From assembly GCA_943324565.2 (NCBI GenBank), contig CALPMC020000001.1, forward strand, positions 1-64,000: a stretch of DNA of 64,000 nucleotides, given 5' to 3'. A model generated the notes under the pieces. It was not told the DNA's origin and searched no databases. It worked only from the letters and a program-made list of their open reading frames with translations. This DNA is from Chitinophaga pinensis (GTDB taxonomy: Bacteria; Bacteroidota; Bacteroidia; Flavobacteriales_D; Crocinitomicaceae). Shown in pieces: positions 10,246 through 20,456 of this stretch. Position 1 is the stretch's first letter. Every line of letters begins with the position of its first letter. A program made the position numbers and the translations under genes.

Positions 10246-11211
10246 CTATTTTAAATTGATGCTATCTGTTCCAATTAAAGTTCCATCACAATAGATTTTC
10301 ACTTTGTAATTTCCTTTTGGTGTTCCCTCGCCTCTTAAATCATAATAAATAGTAATGTCAACAGATTGATTTTGATAATCAATATCTTTCTTATCTGAGT
10401 AAGCTACAGTGCCATTTTCAGATTCTAAAGTGTTTCCACCTCGTGTTTGTAAAGTTTGACCATCAGGAGCAATGATTTGTAAGTACACTGTTTTCTTACC
10501 CGCCGAAGTAAGCGTATTTTCAGACAAAGTAAAACTTGAACGAAACTGAACGACATTTTTAGCTTTTTCCGTTGGCTCTGTTGTTTTGTTCAGCTTCATT
10601 CTTAATGCTTCCGTATTAATGCCATAAGCAGAAAGTTTACTTCCTTTTTTAACTAGATCCGTTTTTTCTTCTGCATCTTTTTTATAATTGTCACGCTCAA
10701 CAGTTGTAGTTGTAAGTTTTGTAGATGTAACGTCCAATTCTGAAGATAACTTGATATTCAATGTATTCAATGAATCGATTTGCTTCACATAGCTTTTCAT
10801 AATGTCACGTAAAGTCTCATTTTCTTTATTTAATTTGAATAATTTTGAAGCTGTCAGACGGCCACTTCTTTTTGCAGCATCCAACTCGTTCATCAAAGAC
10901 ATAATTTTCTCTTTTTGTTGATTCAAACTATCTGCTTTTGAAGCATCTTTTTCAATTAACTTATCATAAGTTGCAAGCATGTTTTTGAAATCTTTTTTAA
11001 TGTCATTAGAAATATTACCAACATAACCTTGCATCATGTCGTTCATTCCTTGCATGTCAGATTTCAATGTCAAATTCTCATTTGTACAATTATTCAACTC
11101 TGTTCTCTTATTTGACCACATGTAAGACATTACGGCTAAACCTCCTAAAAGAAGGAAAATAATGATCATAAACACTCCATTGGAATTCTTTTTGTTTTCT
11201 GTTTCACTCAT
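10246..11211 (-). CDS. Single-pass membrane coiled-coil protein of unknown function
   Basis: N-terminal TM (FMIIIFLLLGGLAVMSYMW), long heptad-rich region, C-terminal beta domain. Confidence 0.6.
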   Translation of the reverse strand: MSETENKKNSNGVFMIIIFLLLGGLAVMSYMWSNKRTELNNCTNENLTLKSDMQGMNDMMQGYVGNISNDIKKDFKNMLATYDKLIEKDASKADSLNQQKEKIMSLMNELDAAKRSGRLTASKLFKLNKENETLRDIMKSYVKQIDSLNTLNIKLSSELDVTSTKLTTTTVERDNYKKDAEEKTDLVKKGSKLSAYGINTEALRMKLNKTTEPTEKAKNVVQFRSSFTLSENTLTSAGKKTVYLQIIAPDGQTLQTRGGNTLESENGTVAYSDKKDIDYQNQSVDITIYYDLRGEGTPKGNYKVKIYCDGTLIGTDSINLK

Positions 11212-11259
11212 TTTTTATTGTTTTGGAGTTCAAAATTAGTTATTTCATTTTTAAGAATA

Positions 11260-12690
11260 CTAATCGAAATTTTGAAATGTAATGTTTCTAAGAAATCTTG
11301 TAATACTTTGAGTTCCAACTGCGGTAAATCGACTGTCGGATGAAGCTGGGTAAGGACCACCATGATTCATTGCTTCGTCAACACGAACGCCTGTTGGAAT
11401 ACCATTTATAATTATTCTACCAACCTTAAATGATAATAAATCAATAACTTCATCAAAATCAAGACTTTTAATGCTATCTCCTACAATTGTCCCTGTAAGT
11501 TGTCCTTCCAATTTTGCTAAACAAGTCTTCAATTCTACGCTGTTTTCATAACTTACAATCAGTGCAAAAGGTCCAAATACTTCTTCTTGTAATTGATTGT
11601 GTGCTAAAAATTCCTTCGCATCAATTTGTAAAATCGCTTGTCTTCCTTGTAAATGTTCCAATTGTCCTTTTTTTTCTACCAATGAATTTGCCACTAAACT
11701 TTCACGCTCTTTTTTCAGTAATTCAAACTTGTTTTGAATAGATGGGTGAAGCATATAAAATGAAGATTGTTCGATTACTTCTTCTATGAGTCTTGTTGTT
11801 AATTCATTTCCTTTTTTACTTTTTGGAATAAAAAACAAACCTGGCTTGGTACAAAATTGTCCTGCATCGTTGCAAATCGAACCAGCAAAAAGTGGCGCAA
11901 AGTGATTTATTTTTTCTTCAAAGCCATTTTCTAAAAAAACAACCGGATTAGCACTTCCCATTTCCGCAAAAACAGGAATAGGCGATTTTCTTTTACTTGC
12001 TAAATCCATAATTGCTCTTCCTCCACGAATACTTCCTGTGAAACCAACAGCTTGAATTCGAGCGTCAGTAATTAATTGTGTTGCAACCTCAAATCCATCA
12101 TCTATTAAATGTTGGAAAATCCCTTCTTCTAAACTTAATTTTCTAATTGCTGAAAGAATACAGTTTGAAACTTCTAGACTTGTTCCAACGTGCATCGGGT
12201 GTGACTTAACAACTACTGGACATCCAGCAGCTAAAGCAGCAACGCTATCCCCTCCAATTGTTGAATAAGCTAAAGGAAAATTACTTGAGCCCATTACTAA
12301 AACTGGACCAATTGCTAGAGGTTTTTTTCTTAAGGAAGGTAAATTTTGACTCGCCGTAGTAAAGGTTTCCAACTCCTTCCAATTGTTCAATAGAAAATCA
12401 GAAAAGGATGTTAATTGAAAAATAGTCCTAGTAAATTCAATTTCAAATCGCGCTTTCGACAAGCCACTTTCACTACAATAAAATGCTTCAATTGTTGATT
12501 TAGCATTTCCTAATTCTTGAGCAATTTGAAGCAAAAGTTCGCTCCTTAAAGTTGGACTTGTCTTTGAATAACTGAGAAATGCTTTTTGTGATTTTTCCAA
12601 AGCAAGTTCTACCTCCTCTTGAGTGGAACAACAATACTTTATTGGGTTAAAATCATTGAGTTGAGGATTAAAAGTTTGAAATCCCCTCAT
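11260..12690 (-). CDS. Aldehyde dehydrogenase (alpha-ketoglutarate semialdehyde dehydrogenase-like)
   Basis: VMGSSNFPLAYS, GFTGSIRGGRA, FAEMGSANPV, GQFCTKPG. Confidence 0.85.
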   Translation of the reverse strand: MRGFQTFNPQLNDFNPIKYCCSTQEEVELALEKSQKAFLSYSKTSPTLRSELLLQIAQELGNAKSTIEAFYCSESGLSKARFEIEFTRTIFQLTSFSDFLLNNWKELETFTTASQNLPSLRKKPLAIGPVLVMGSSNFPLAYSTIGGDSVAALAAGCPVVVKSHPMHVGTSLEVSNCILSAIRKLSLEEGIFQHLIDDGFEVATQLITDARIQAVGFTGSIRGGRAIMDLASKRKSPIPVFAEMGSANPVVFLENGFEEKINHFAPLFAGSICNDAGQFCTKPGLFFIPKSKKGNELTTRLIEEVIEQSSFYMLHPSIQNKFELLKKERESLVANSLVEKKGQLEHLQGRQAILQIDAKEFLAHNQLQEEVFGPFALIVSYENSVELKTCLAKLEGQLTGTIVGDSIKSLDFDEVIDLLSFKVGRIIINGIPTGVRVDEAMNHGGPYPASSDSRFTAVGTQSITRFLRNITFQNFD

Positions 12691-12694
12691 TGTT

Positions 12695-12949
12695 TTAGTT
12701 TACTTCAGAAAGTGAAAATACGTAGCTTTCCATAATCTGATTCGCTAACATTTTTTTGCAAGCTTCATCTACTTTTTCTTCAGCAAGTACTTTTGAATCA
12801 GCTTCCACAAACAAACGGATATGTTTACCAATTCTAACTCCATCTATTTCAGCTAAACCTATGTTTTTCATAGAATTAGTAACTGCTTTTCCTTGTGGGT
12901 CTAATAATGCGTCGTGTGGCATTACGTCAATTTCAGCTTTGAATTTCAT
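12695..12949 (-). CDS. purS: Phosphoribosylformylglycinamidine synthase subunit PurS
   Basis: MKFKAEIDVMPHDALLDPQGKAVTNSM...GVRIGKHIRL; ORF-track start 12976 is likely 9 codons too early. Confidence 0.9.
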   Translation of the reverse strand: MKFKAEIDVMPHDALLDPQGKAVTNSMKNIGLAEIDGVRIGKHIRLFVEADSKVLAEEKVDEACKKMLANQIMESYVFSLSEVN

Positions 12950-13787
12950 TTTTTTTCTTTGTTTGATAATTTTCAATTAGCGATAAAAACAAGTACAAAA
13001 ATACGATAATTGGAATAGCCCAAAAGGTTAAAAGTGGAATAATTATCAACGAAATTCCTATTAGGCTGAAACGAAAGTAATTGTCTTTCCACGTCCATGT
13101 TTTAAACTTCAAAGCAATCATTGGAATATTAGAAACCATTAACAATGAAAACAAGACCGAGATAGCGCTCAAGGTATAACAATCAAAAAGCGCGTGAATA
13201 ACCTTTGGCTGATGTCCCCAATTTTGAAGGTTGTAGGAAAAATACAAAGGAAAGAACAAAAAGAAAATAGTATTTAATGGAGTTGGTACACCGATAAATT
13301 TATCACTTTGATTTTCGTCAATATTAAATTTTGCCAAACGAAACATAGAGAAAAAAGGAATCACCATCGCTACAAAAGGTAAAAATTTAATACTCGCATC
13401 AAAGTTATTGGGCACTTCGTAAACCAATGCTTGAAACCAAGCTGCAACTTGAAAGTAAACGAAATAACTTAAATCATTTTGATATACTCTTGCGCCATCT
13501 TCAGCAGGAATTAAGGAACTAATATCAATTCCTAAGATTATCATTACCAACATCAAAACACCAGGTGCAACACCAAAAGTTATCATATCAGCCAAAGAAT
13601 CTAATTGCTTACCCATAGGGCCAGCAATTTTTAATTTTCGCGCAATAAATCCATCAAAAAAATCGAGCACTGCACCACCAAGAATAAAAAAAGGGGCAAT
13701 ATCAATTCGTCCTGCTAATGTTAAAATAATGGAGACAAAACCACAAAGCATATTTGCGGCAGTAAAAAGATTAGCTAAATTGAACAT
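12933..13787 (-). CDS. pssA: CDP-diacylglycerol-serine O-phosphatidyltransferase
   Basis: FILGGAVLDFFDGFIARKLKIAGPMGKQLDSLADMITFG = CDP-alcohol phosphatidyltransferase DGx2ARx8Gx3Dx3D motif. Confidence 0.93.
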   Translation of the reverse strand: MFNLANLFTAANMLCGFVSIILTLAGRIDIAPFFILGGAVLDFFDGFIARKLKIAGPMGKQLDSLADMITFGVAPGVLMLVMIILGIDISSLIPAEDGARVYQNDLSYFVYFQVAAWFQALVYEVPNNFDASIKFLPFVAMVIPFFSMFRLAKFNIDENQSDKFIGVPTPLNTIFFLFFPLYFSYNLQNWGHQPKVIHALFDCYTLSAISVLFSLLMVSNIPMIALKFKTWTWKDNYFRFSLIGISLIIIPLLTFWAIPIIVFLYLFLSLIENYQTKKKNEIQS

Positions 13788-13921
13788 TTTACGATCAATT
13801 GTTTTTTAAAAGTGTTAATACTAACTTTGTTTGCTATAAATTTACAAGTCAATGCAAATCAACTTGACAAAGAACACAATTTTTCGTCAAACTGATAGTT
13901 ATTGATATAAATAAAATTTTA

Positions 13922-15022
13922 ATGATTAAATCAATTAGCCTTTCAATCGCCGTTATAACTTGTGCTTATTTACAAGCACAGGAAACTACTATTGCTCCAA
14001 AATATTCGAATGAGTTTTTATCTTTAGGTGTTGGCGCTGAATCATTTGGAATGGGAAATGCAGTTGTTGCAAGTACCGCTAATGCCAATTCAATTTATTG
14101 GAATCCAGCAGGTTTGACGAGCATAAATAAATGGGCTGAAGTTTCATTTATGCATTCTGAATATTTCGCGGGAATTGCTAAATACGACTACCTAGGAATT
14201 GCCCATTCTATTGACGATAAAAGTGCTTTAGGTTTTGCTGCTATTCGTTTTGGAGTTGATGACATTCCAAACACTACTCAACTTATTGATAACAATGGCG
14301 TTATAAATTATGACAATGTTACTTCTTTCACAGCGGGAGATTATGCATTTATGTTATCTTATGCTCGTAAATTAAATGTTCCGGGATTGAGTTTAGGTGG
14401 AACTACAAAAGTAATCTATCGAAAAGTTGGCGATTTTGCAAAATCTTTTGGCTTTGGAATCGATGCGGGACTGCAGTATCACTTACCAAAACATTGGAAA
14501 TTTGGATTAATGGCAAGAGATGTTAGTTCAACTTTTAATGCTTGGGTTTTTGAATTAGATGATGCGACGCGCGATGTATATATTAACACCGGAAATGCTA
14601 TTCCTCAAAATGGCTTAGAATTAACTTTACCAAGAATTATTCTAGCTGCTGCTGGAAATTTTGATATCGGTTCGAAAGGTTTAAACGCTGGAGGTGAAAT
14701 CGACTTTGACATTACAACAGACGGAAAAAGAAACGTTTTAATTAGTGCAAATCCTATTTCAATTGACCCACATGCAGGTTTATTCTTCGGTTTTAAAGAA
14801 TTAGTAAAAGTAAGAATGGGTGTTTCAAACGTTCAACAATTCACAAATCTTGACGATTCAAAATACTGGGGCATTCAACCAAACATTGGAATGGGCTTGG
14901 CTTTCAAAGGATTTTCATTGGATTATGCCTTCACACGACTTGGTGCTTCTGAGGCAAATTATTACACGCACATATTTTCAGTTCGCTTAAAATTAGATAA
15001 ACCTAAAAACGCAGTTAAATGA
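13922..15022 (+). CDS. PorV/PorQ-family outer membrane beta-barrel protein
   Basis: LSLGVGAESFGMGNAVVASTANANSIYWNPAGL is the typical N-terminus of the PorV/PorQ/UPF0164 family; overlaps the next gene by 4 nt. Confidence 0.8.
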   Translation: MIKSISLSIAVITCAYLQAQETTIAPKYSNEFLSLGVGAESFGMGNAVVASTANANSIYWNPAGLTSINKWAEVSFMHSEYFAGIAKYDYLGIAHSIDDKSALGFAAIRFGVDDIPNTTQLIDNNGVINYDNVTSFTAGDYAFMLSYARKLNVPGLSLGGTTKVIYRKVGDFAKSFGFGIDAGLQYHLPKHWKFGLMARDVSSTFNAWVFELDDATRDVYINTGNAIPQNGLELTLPRIILAAAGNFDIGSKGLNAGGEIDFDITTDGKRNVLISANPISIDPHAGLFFGFKELVKVRMGVSNVQQFTNLDDSKYWGIQPNIGMGLAFKGFSLDYAFTRLGASEANYYTHIFSVRLKLDKPKNAVK

Positions 15023-18000
15023 GAAAGTTTTACGCTTTACTTTTTATTTGTTTTTTTATTACATGTGGACATTCGCAAACTTTTGGTAACGAATGGATTA
15101 ACTACAATCAGAAGTATTATGCAATCAATGTTGTTCAATCTGGAATTTATAAAATTGATTACAATACTTTAGCCTCCTCAGGAGTTCCTTTGACTACTTT
15201 TTATTCTAGTAATATTCAAATTTTCGGAAGACAGAAAGAGATTCCGATTCACATTGAAGATGGAGGAGACAATATTTTTGGTTTGGGTGACTATTTTCTT
15301 TTTTATGGTGAACGAAATGACGGTTGGTTAGATTCAACGCTTTATAATAATACAGCTGAAATGGGAAATCCTAAATACAGCTTGTACAACGATACCATTC
15401 AATATTTTTTTACTTGGAATAATTCTTCAAATAATAACCGTTTTGTTATTGAAACAGATGTTAATTACAATGGTTTTATTGCTTCTGATTTTGTTGAATT
15501 TGAAACTTTTACCTTTTATAATCAACAATATAACGAGGGAGAAAAATCTGCTGATGCTTCAAGTTCGTTTTTTGTTGAAGGTGAAGGATGGGGAAGAACA
15601 CCTCAAAACGGTGCTACAAATAGTTACACTTGGGATATGAGTACAACCCAATTAACCAATATTTATCAAGGATTAAATGCTCCTAATATTAAATACAATG
15701 CCGTTGTTGTCGGCACTTCAAATGCAGCAGCACCTTCAAATCAGCCAAACCATCGTACAAGACATACAATTGGCTCAAGTAATTTTGTGATTTACGATAC
15801 AACCTTTACAGGATACAAGGCGGTTACAGCAAATAAAAGTATTCCTGCTTCTGATTTTCCAAATTCTGGGAATTTGGGTTTCAAAGTTCAAATTGTGAAT
15901 AGTTTAGGTGTTGCAACAGATTTTCAATCCTTAAATTTTTGGTCATTTAGATACCCAAGAATTCCATCTTTTGCAAATGCTAGCAAGTTGACTTTTAAAG
16001 TTTACAATTCTTCTATTCAAAATAAAATACGTTTAAATATTTCAAATGTAAATATGCCTAATCCAACATTATTTGTATTTGGAACAGTAGCTCGCAAAAT
16101 TCCACTTTCATCTTATAATGGTGATTATGTAGTAGTTATTCCGAATAATGGTTCAATTGATTTGCAACAAGTTGTTATAGAGGATGCAACAAGTTTTATA
16201 AATGTTTCCAACCTTAGAGCCGTTAATGGCACTGGAGATTTCACCAATTTTACAGCTATACCAAATATTGATGAAGCCCTGTTATTCATTTACAACAAGA
16301 AATTAAAAAACAAAACACTAGAATATGCAGCTTACCGAAGTTCAGCATCAGGTGGTAGTTATAATGTGATTCTTGCTGATATTGAAGAATTATATCAACA
16401 ATATGGAGGTGGTATTCAAAAACACATCAACGGTTTAAGACGTTTTGCACACAAAATGTATGTAACTTCAACCGTAAAGCCTGTTGGATTGTTTCTGGTA
16501 GGAAAAGGAATTCGCGAGGCTAACATTACATCTGCTACTAATTTAGGGCCAGGTTCTCGAACAAATGCTGCAGCTTACGCTAACAATTTGATTCCAACCT
16601 TCGGACAACCATCATGTGATGTTTGTATCACTTCTAACCTTCCCCAAACAGATAAATTTACACCATTGATTCCTACAGGAAGGATATCGGTTATTTCCGA
16701 AGATGAACTGCAAATTTATTTCTCGAAAGTTATTCAATATGAGGAGCAACAAAAACAAAACTCAGTTTATTCAAGTCCAACGAAAGACTGGCAAAAGCAA
16801 CTTTTACACTTTGCAGGAGGAACATATGTTGCAGAACAATCACAATTCCAAGATTATTTAACTGAAATGGGGGACATTGCAGAAGGGGATTTTTTCGCAG
16901 GAAATACTAGATTAATCAAAAAAGAAAGTAGCAGCCCTATCACCCCCTCCGAATTACAGTCTATCAAAAACAGAATTAGTGACGGCGTAAGTGTAATGAA
17001 TTTCTTTGGTCATTTTACAACATCTGAAAGTGGATTTGACGTAAACTTAGATGAGCCACAATTTTGGAATAACCAAGGAAAATATCCTATTCTACTTGCA
17101 AATTCTTGCTACAATGGTAATATATTCCACAATTCAACCTCCAATTCTCAAAATTTTGTTTTGGCTCCAAATGGTGGTGTAATTGCTTACATCGGTACTA
17201 TTAATTATGGTTTTTCCTATGCTTTGAATTCTTTTTCAAAAAATTTCTATAAGCAATTTAGCACATACAACTATGGTGGAACGATAGGAGAACACATTAA
17301 AAATACAATTGATTCAGCTTTAACGACAAATCCTTCATTGATAACTGAGGCTACTTTTTGCCAAATGACGTTGAATGGTGACCCAATGCTTCGGTTGAAT
17401 TATCACAACAAACCTGAAATTGAACTCACAGAATCTAGAGTAAATTTTGGTCCTGAAAACATTTCCTATGCAACTGATTCGATTGAAGTTAAAATCCAAT
17501 TAAGAAATTTAGGCAAATCAATTATCGATACATTTAACATTGAAATCAAACGCGATTTTCCTAATTCATTAACCGATTCCGTCTATAACATTAAAGTTTT
17601 TGGAATGGATTATGAGAAGCTTATCACAAAAAAAATGCCTTTCCAACCCACTATTGGTATTGGATTGAATAAGTTTACTATCAGTGTAGATATTCCGAAT
17701 CTTGTCGCAGAACAATACGACGAATCGGCAAACAATCGCATTATTAGAAACTTCTTCATCGGTGTTGATGGAATTGAACCTATTCAACCAACTGATTTTG
17801 CTGTAGTTCCTTCGAATCAAGTTACGGTTTATGCCTCTACGTTGAATCCAATGGCAGAACTTCAAACCTATCGCTTTGAAATAGATACCTTGCCAACGTT
17901 TAATTCAAACTTTAAACGTTTCGCTGAAATAAGTGAAATTGGAGGTGTCAAATCCGTAAATCCAAACCAGTGGAAATTAGCTTCAAATAATCAACTTTCA

Positions 18001-20190
18001 AGTTTAATTCTTGAAGATAGTATTGTTTATTATTGGCGTGTAGCACTTGTCGAACCAACTTTGATTTGGAAACAACGATCTTTTCAATACATTCAAAATA
18101 AATCAGGCTGGGGGCAAGCAGATTATCATCAATTTACAGCAAATAATTTAAGTGGTTTAACTTTGAATTCATCCACCGAGTTTAGAGAATTTCAACCCAA
18201 CTATTCTGATATTTCCTGTTTAGCACTTGCCGCAACACCTGGCGCGAATTTATATGAAAATGCCTGGTACCTCAACGGAATTCAACAAGATTACAATATT
18301 TGTACAGTCACTCCAAAATTTCAAGTAGCAGTTATTGATCGCTCTACATTAACAGCTTGGGAAACACGATTTACTTATTCCAATGGTACGGTTGCCAATC
18401 CTAATAATAATTTCGGAAATGCGAATGACAATGGTGGATGTGAGCAAAGACCAATGAAGTTTTTTACCTACAACCAAAATAATGCAACACAACTAGCTGC
18501 CTTTAGAAATCTTGTAGAAAATGAAGTTCCTTTTGGAGATTACATTTTGATTTATTCGCCAATAACAACACGTTATGATTGGTTAAATACATTTGATCCA
18601 GCTGTTTTTCAAACCTTTGCGAATTTAGGTTCGGATAGCATTGTGCCTGGAAGAGCTAATCGACCGTTTATCTTTTTAACGCGAAAAGGCGACCCGAATT
18701 TTGTGGTTGAATTGTGTTCTCAAAACAATGAACCAATTTTCTTGGATACACTTATTTCAGGTGTTCAATCTTTTGGAGTAGAAACTAGCCCAGTTATTGG
18801 TCCTGTTGCCGATTGGAAGTCTTTGTATTGGAATTACAAAAAAATGGAAGCTAATTCACAAGATAGTACAAAACTTGAAGTTCAAGTTTTAAATGCTTAT
18901 GGCACTTATCAATTCTCCATTTACCCAACAATAACTTCTGGAGATTCTTTATTAAATCTTGATAATCTGATTGATGCAAATCTTTACCCGAACATTCGAT
19001 TAGTAGCGAAATACAATGACAATATCAATTTAACACCAAGTCAATTACAAAACTGGCACGTTGTCTATTCTCCCTTACCTGAAGCCGCAATTGATGGTAC
19101 TGCAGGAATTACTTGGATTCCAAACATGGACTCAATTCAAGAAGGAAATCAAGCGAAATTTGCTGTTAATATTCGAAACATTAGCAACGTTTCTATGGAT
19201 TCTTTATTGGTGAATTATTACATAACAGACGCTAACCAAGTAAGACGAGACTTAACTTATCCGCGCAAAGATTCGCTTGGAGTTGGTGAAACATTAAGAG
19301 ATACCATTTTAATTTCAACTAACGGACTTATTGGTGCGAATTGGTTCAATATGGAAGTAAATCCTTATGTTGATGCTAACTTGACTTTGTTGGATCAACC
19401 TGAATTATCTCATTTAAATAATGTACTTCAATTTCCATTCAAAGTAGTTGGAGAAAATAAAAATCCTTTATTGGATGTAATCGTCAATGGTCGGCATATA
19501 ATGAATAAAGACATCGTTGCACCTACAAGTGAAATTGTAATTACTTTAAAGGATGAGAATCCATTTTTAGTAATGAATAGTGATGCTGACACGTCCTTAT
19601 TTGGTATTTATTTAACAGATCCAGACGGAATTCAAAAACGCATTTATTTTACGGATAATTCTGGAAATCAAATTATGTCATGGATTCCAGCTACAACTCA
19701 GAATAAAAAATTCAAAATTATTTTTCCAACTTATTTTGAAAAATCAGGAACGTATTCTCTTCTTGTACAAGGGACAGACCGTTCTGGAAATCTTTCTGGA
19801 GATTTAGAATACAAAATTAGCTTTGAAGTAATTCACGAATCAATGATTAGTCAAATGATGAATTACCCAAATCCGTTTTCAACTAGCACACGGTTTGTGT
19901 ATACTATAACTGGTGATGCGATTCCAGACGACATTCAAATTCAAATTATGACTGTAAGTGGAAAAGTGGTGCGTGAAATTAACGAAGCAGAACTTGGTCC
20001 AATTCAAATTGGCAGAAATGTTTCGTCTTATGCATGGGATGGAAAAGACCAATTTGGTGATCCGTTAGCAAATGGTGTTTATTTATATCGGGTTAAAACT
20101 AGAATCAACGGAAAAGAAATCAAACAACTTGAAACTGGCGCTGATAATTATTTTCACAAAGGTTTAGGTAAGATGTATTTGATTAGGTAA
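15019..20190 (+). CDS. Large C25-peptidase-like protein, PorU/PorU2-type T9SS sortase candidate
   Basis: C25 His/Cys motifs NFFGHFTTSESGFD and PILLANSCYNGNIFH; C-terminal FlgD-like/T9SS region (MMNYPNPFSTSTRF...GVYLYRVKT). Confidence 0.75.
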   Translation: MRKFYALLFICFFITCGHSQTFGNEWINYNQKYYAINVVQSGIYKIDYNTLASSGVPLTTFYSSNIQIFGRQKEIPIHIEDGGDNIFGLGDYFLFYGERNDGWLDSTLYNNTAEMGNPKYSLYNDTIQYFFTWNNSSNNNRFVIETDVNYNGFIASDFVEFETFTFYNQQYNEGEKSADASSSFFVEGEGWGRTPQNGATNSYTWDMSTTQLTNIYQGLNAPNIKYNAVVVGTSNAAAPSNQPNHRTRHTIGSSNFVIYDTTFTGYKAVTANKSIPASDFPNSGNLGFKVQIVNSLGVATDFQSLNFWSFRYPRIPSFANASKLTFKVYNSSIQNKIRLNISNVNMPNPTLFVFGTVARKIPLSSYNGDYVVVIPNNGSIDLQQVVIEDATSFINVSNLRAVNGTGDFTNFTAIPNIDEALLFIYNKKLKNKTLEYAAYRSSASGGSYNVILADIEELYQQYGGGIQKHINGLRRFAHKMYVTSTVKPVGLFLVGKGIREANITSATNLGPGSRTNAAAYANNLIPTFGQPSCDVCITSNLPQTDKFTPLIPTGRISVISEDELQIYFSKVIQYEEQQKQNSVYSSPTKDWQKQLLHFAGGTYVAEQSQFQDYLTEMGDIAEGDFFAGNTRLIKKESSSPITPSELQSIKNRISDGVSVMNFFGHFTTSESGFDVNLDEPQFWNNQGKYPILLANSCYNGNIFHNSTSNSQNFVLAPNGGVIAYIGTINYGFSYALNSFSKNFYKQFSTYNYGGTIGEHIKNTIDSALTTNPSLITEATFCQMTLNGDPMLRLNYHNKPEIELTESRVNFGPENISYATDSIEVKIQLRNLGKSIIDTFNIEIKRDFPNSLTDSVYNIKVFGMDYEKLITKKMPFQPTIGIGLNKFTISVDIPNLVAEQYDESANNRIIRNFFIGVDGIEPIQPTDFAVVPSNQVTVYASTLNPMAELQTYRFEIDTLPTFNSNFKRFAEISEIGGVKSVNPNQWKLASNNQLSSLILEDSIVYYWRVALVEPTLIWKQRSFQYIQNKSGWGQADYHQFTANNLSGLTLNSSTEFREFQPNYSDISCLALAATPGANLYENAWYLNGIQQDYNICTVTPKFQVAVIDRSTLTAWETRFTYSNGTVANPNNNFGNANDNGGCEQRPMKFFTYNQNNATQLAAFRNLVENEVPFGDYILIYSPITTRYDWLNTFDPAVFQTFANLGSDSIVPGRANRPFIFLTRKGDPNFVVELCSQNNEPIFLDTLISGVQSFGVETSPVIGPVADWKSLYWNYKKMEANSQDSTKLEVQVLNAYGTYQFSIYPTITSGDSLLNLDNLIDANLYPNIRLVAKYNDNINLTPSQLQNWHVVYSPLPEAAIDGTAGITWIPNMDSIQEGNQAKFAVNIRNISNVSMDSLLVNYYITDANQVRRDLTYPRKDSLGVGETLRDTILISTNGLIGANWFNMEVNPYVDANLTLLDQPELSHLNNVLQFPFKVVGENKNPLLDVIVNGRHIMNKDIVAPTSEIVITLKDENPFLVMNSDADTSLFGIYLTDPDGIQKRIYFTDNSGNQIMSWIPATTQNKKFKIIFPTYFEKSGTYSLLVQGTDRSGNLSGDLEYKISFEVIHESMISQMMNYPNPFSTSTRFVYTITGDAIPDDIQIQIMTVSGKVVREINEAELGPIQIGRNVSSYAWDGKDQFGDPLANGVYLYRVKTRINGKEIKQLETGADNYFHKGLGKMYLIR

Positions 20191-20405
20191 AGAATTATTA
20201 TTAAGCTGAATTATTGCTTTATATTTTCTTGCTTTTAACGACATGCCTTTGAAAAAAGTAGTTGAAAATGCCATCACAAGCATATCTACAGATTTCAAAA
20301 AAAATAATAGGAATAATACTAGCAAAAATGGTGCTTTCGAACGAAAAAAATCAAATTGAGAATCCTTCAGATTTAATCATTAGAAATTCGTTGTAGAAAT
20401 AAAAA

Positions 20406-20432
20406 AACGTCCAAACCCATTCGGACTTGAAC
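20406..20432 (-). terminator. Intrinsic terminator after the YfhO-family gene
   Basis: Minus strand GTCCGAA-TGGG-TTTGGAC-gTTTTTTT. Confidence 0.65.
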
Positions 20433-20456
20433 ATTTTATTAAGTAGTTGTTTAATT

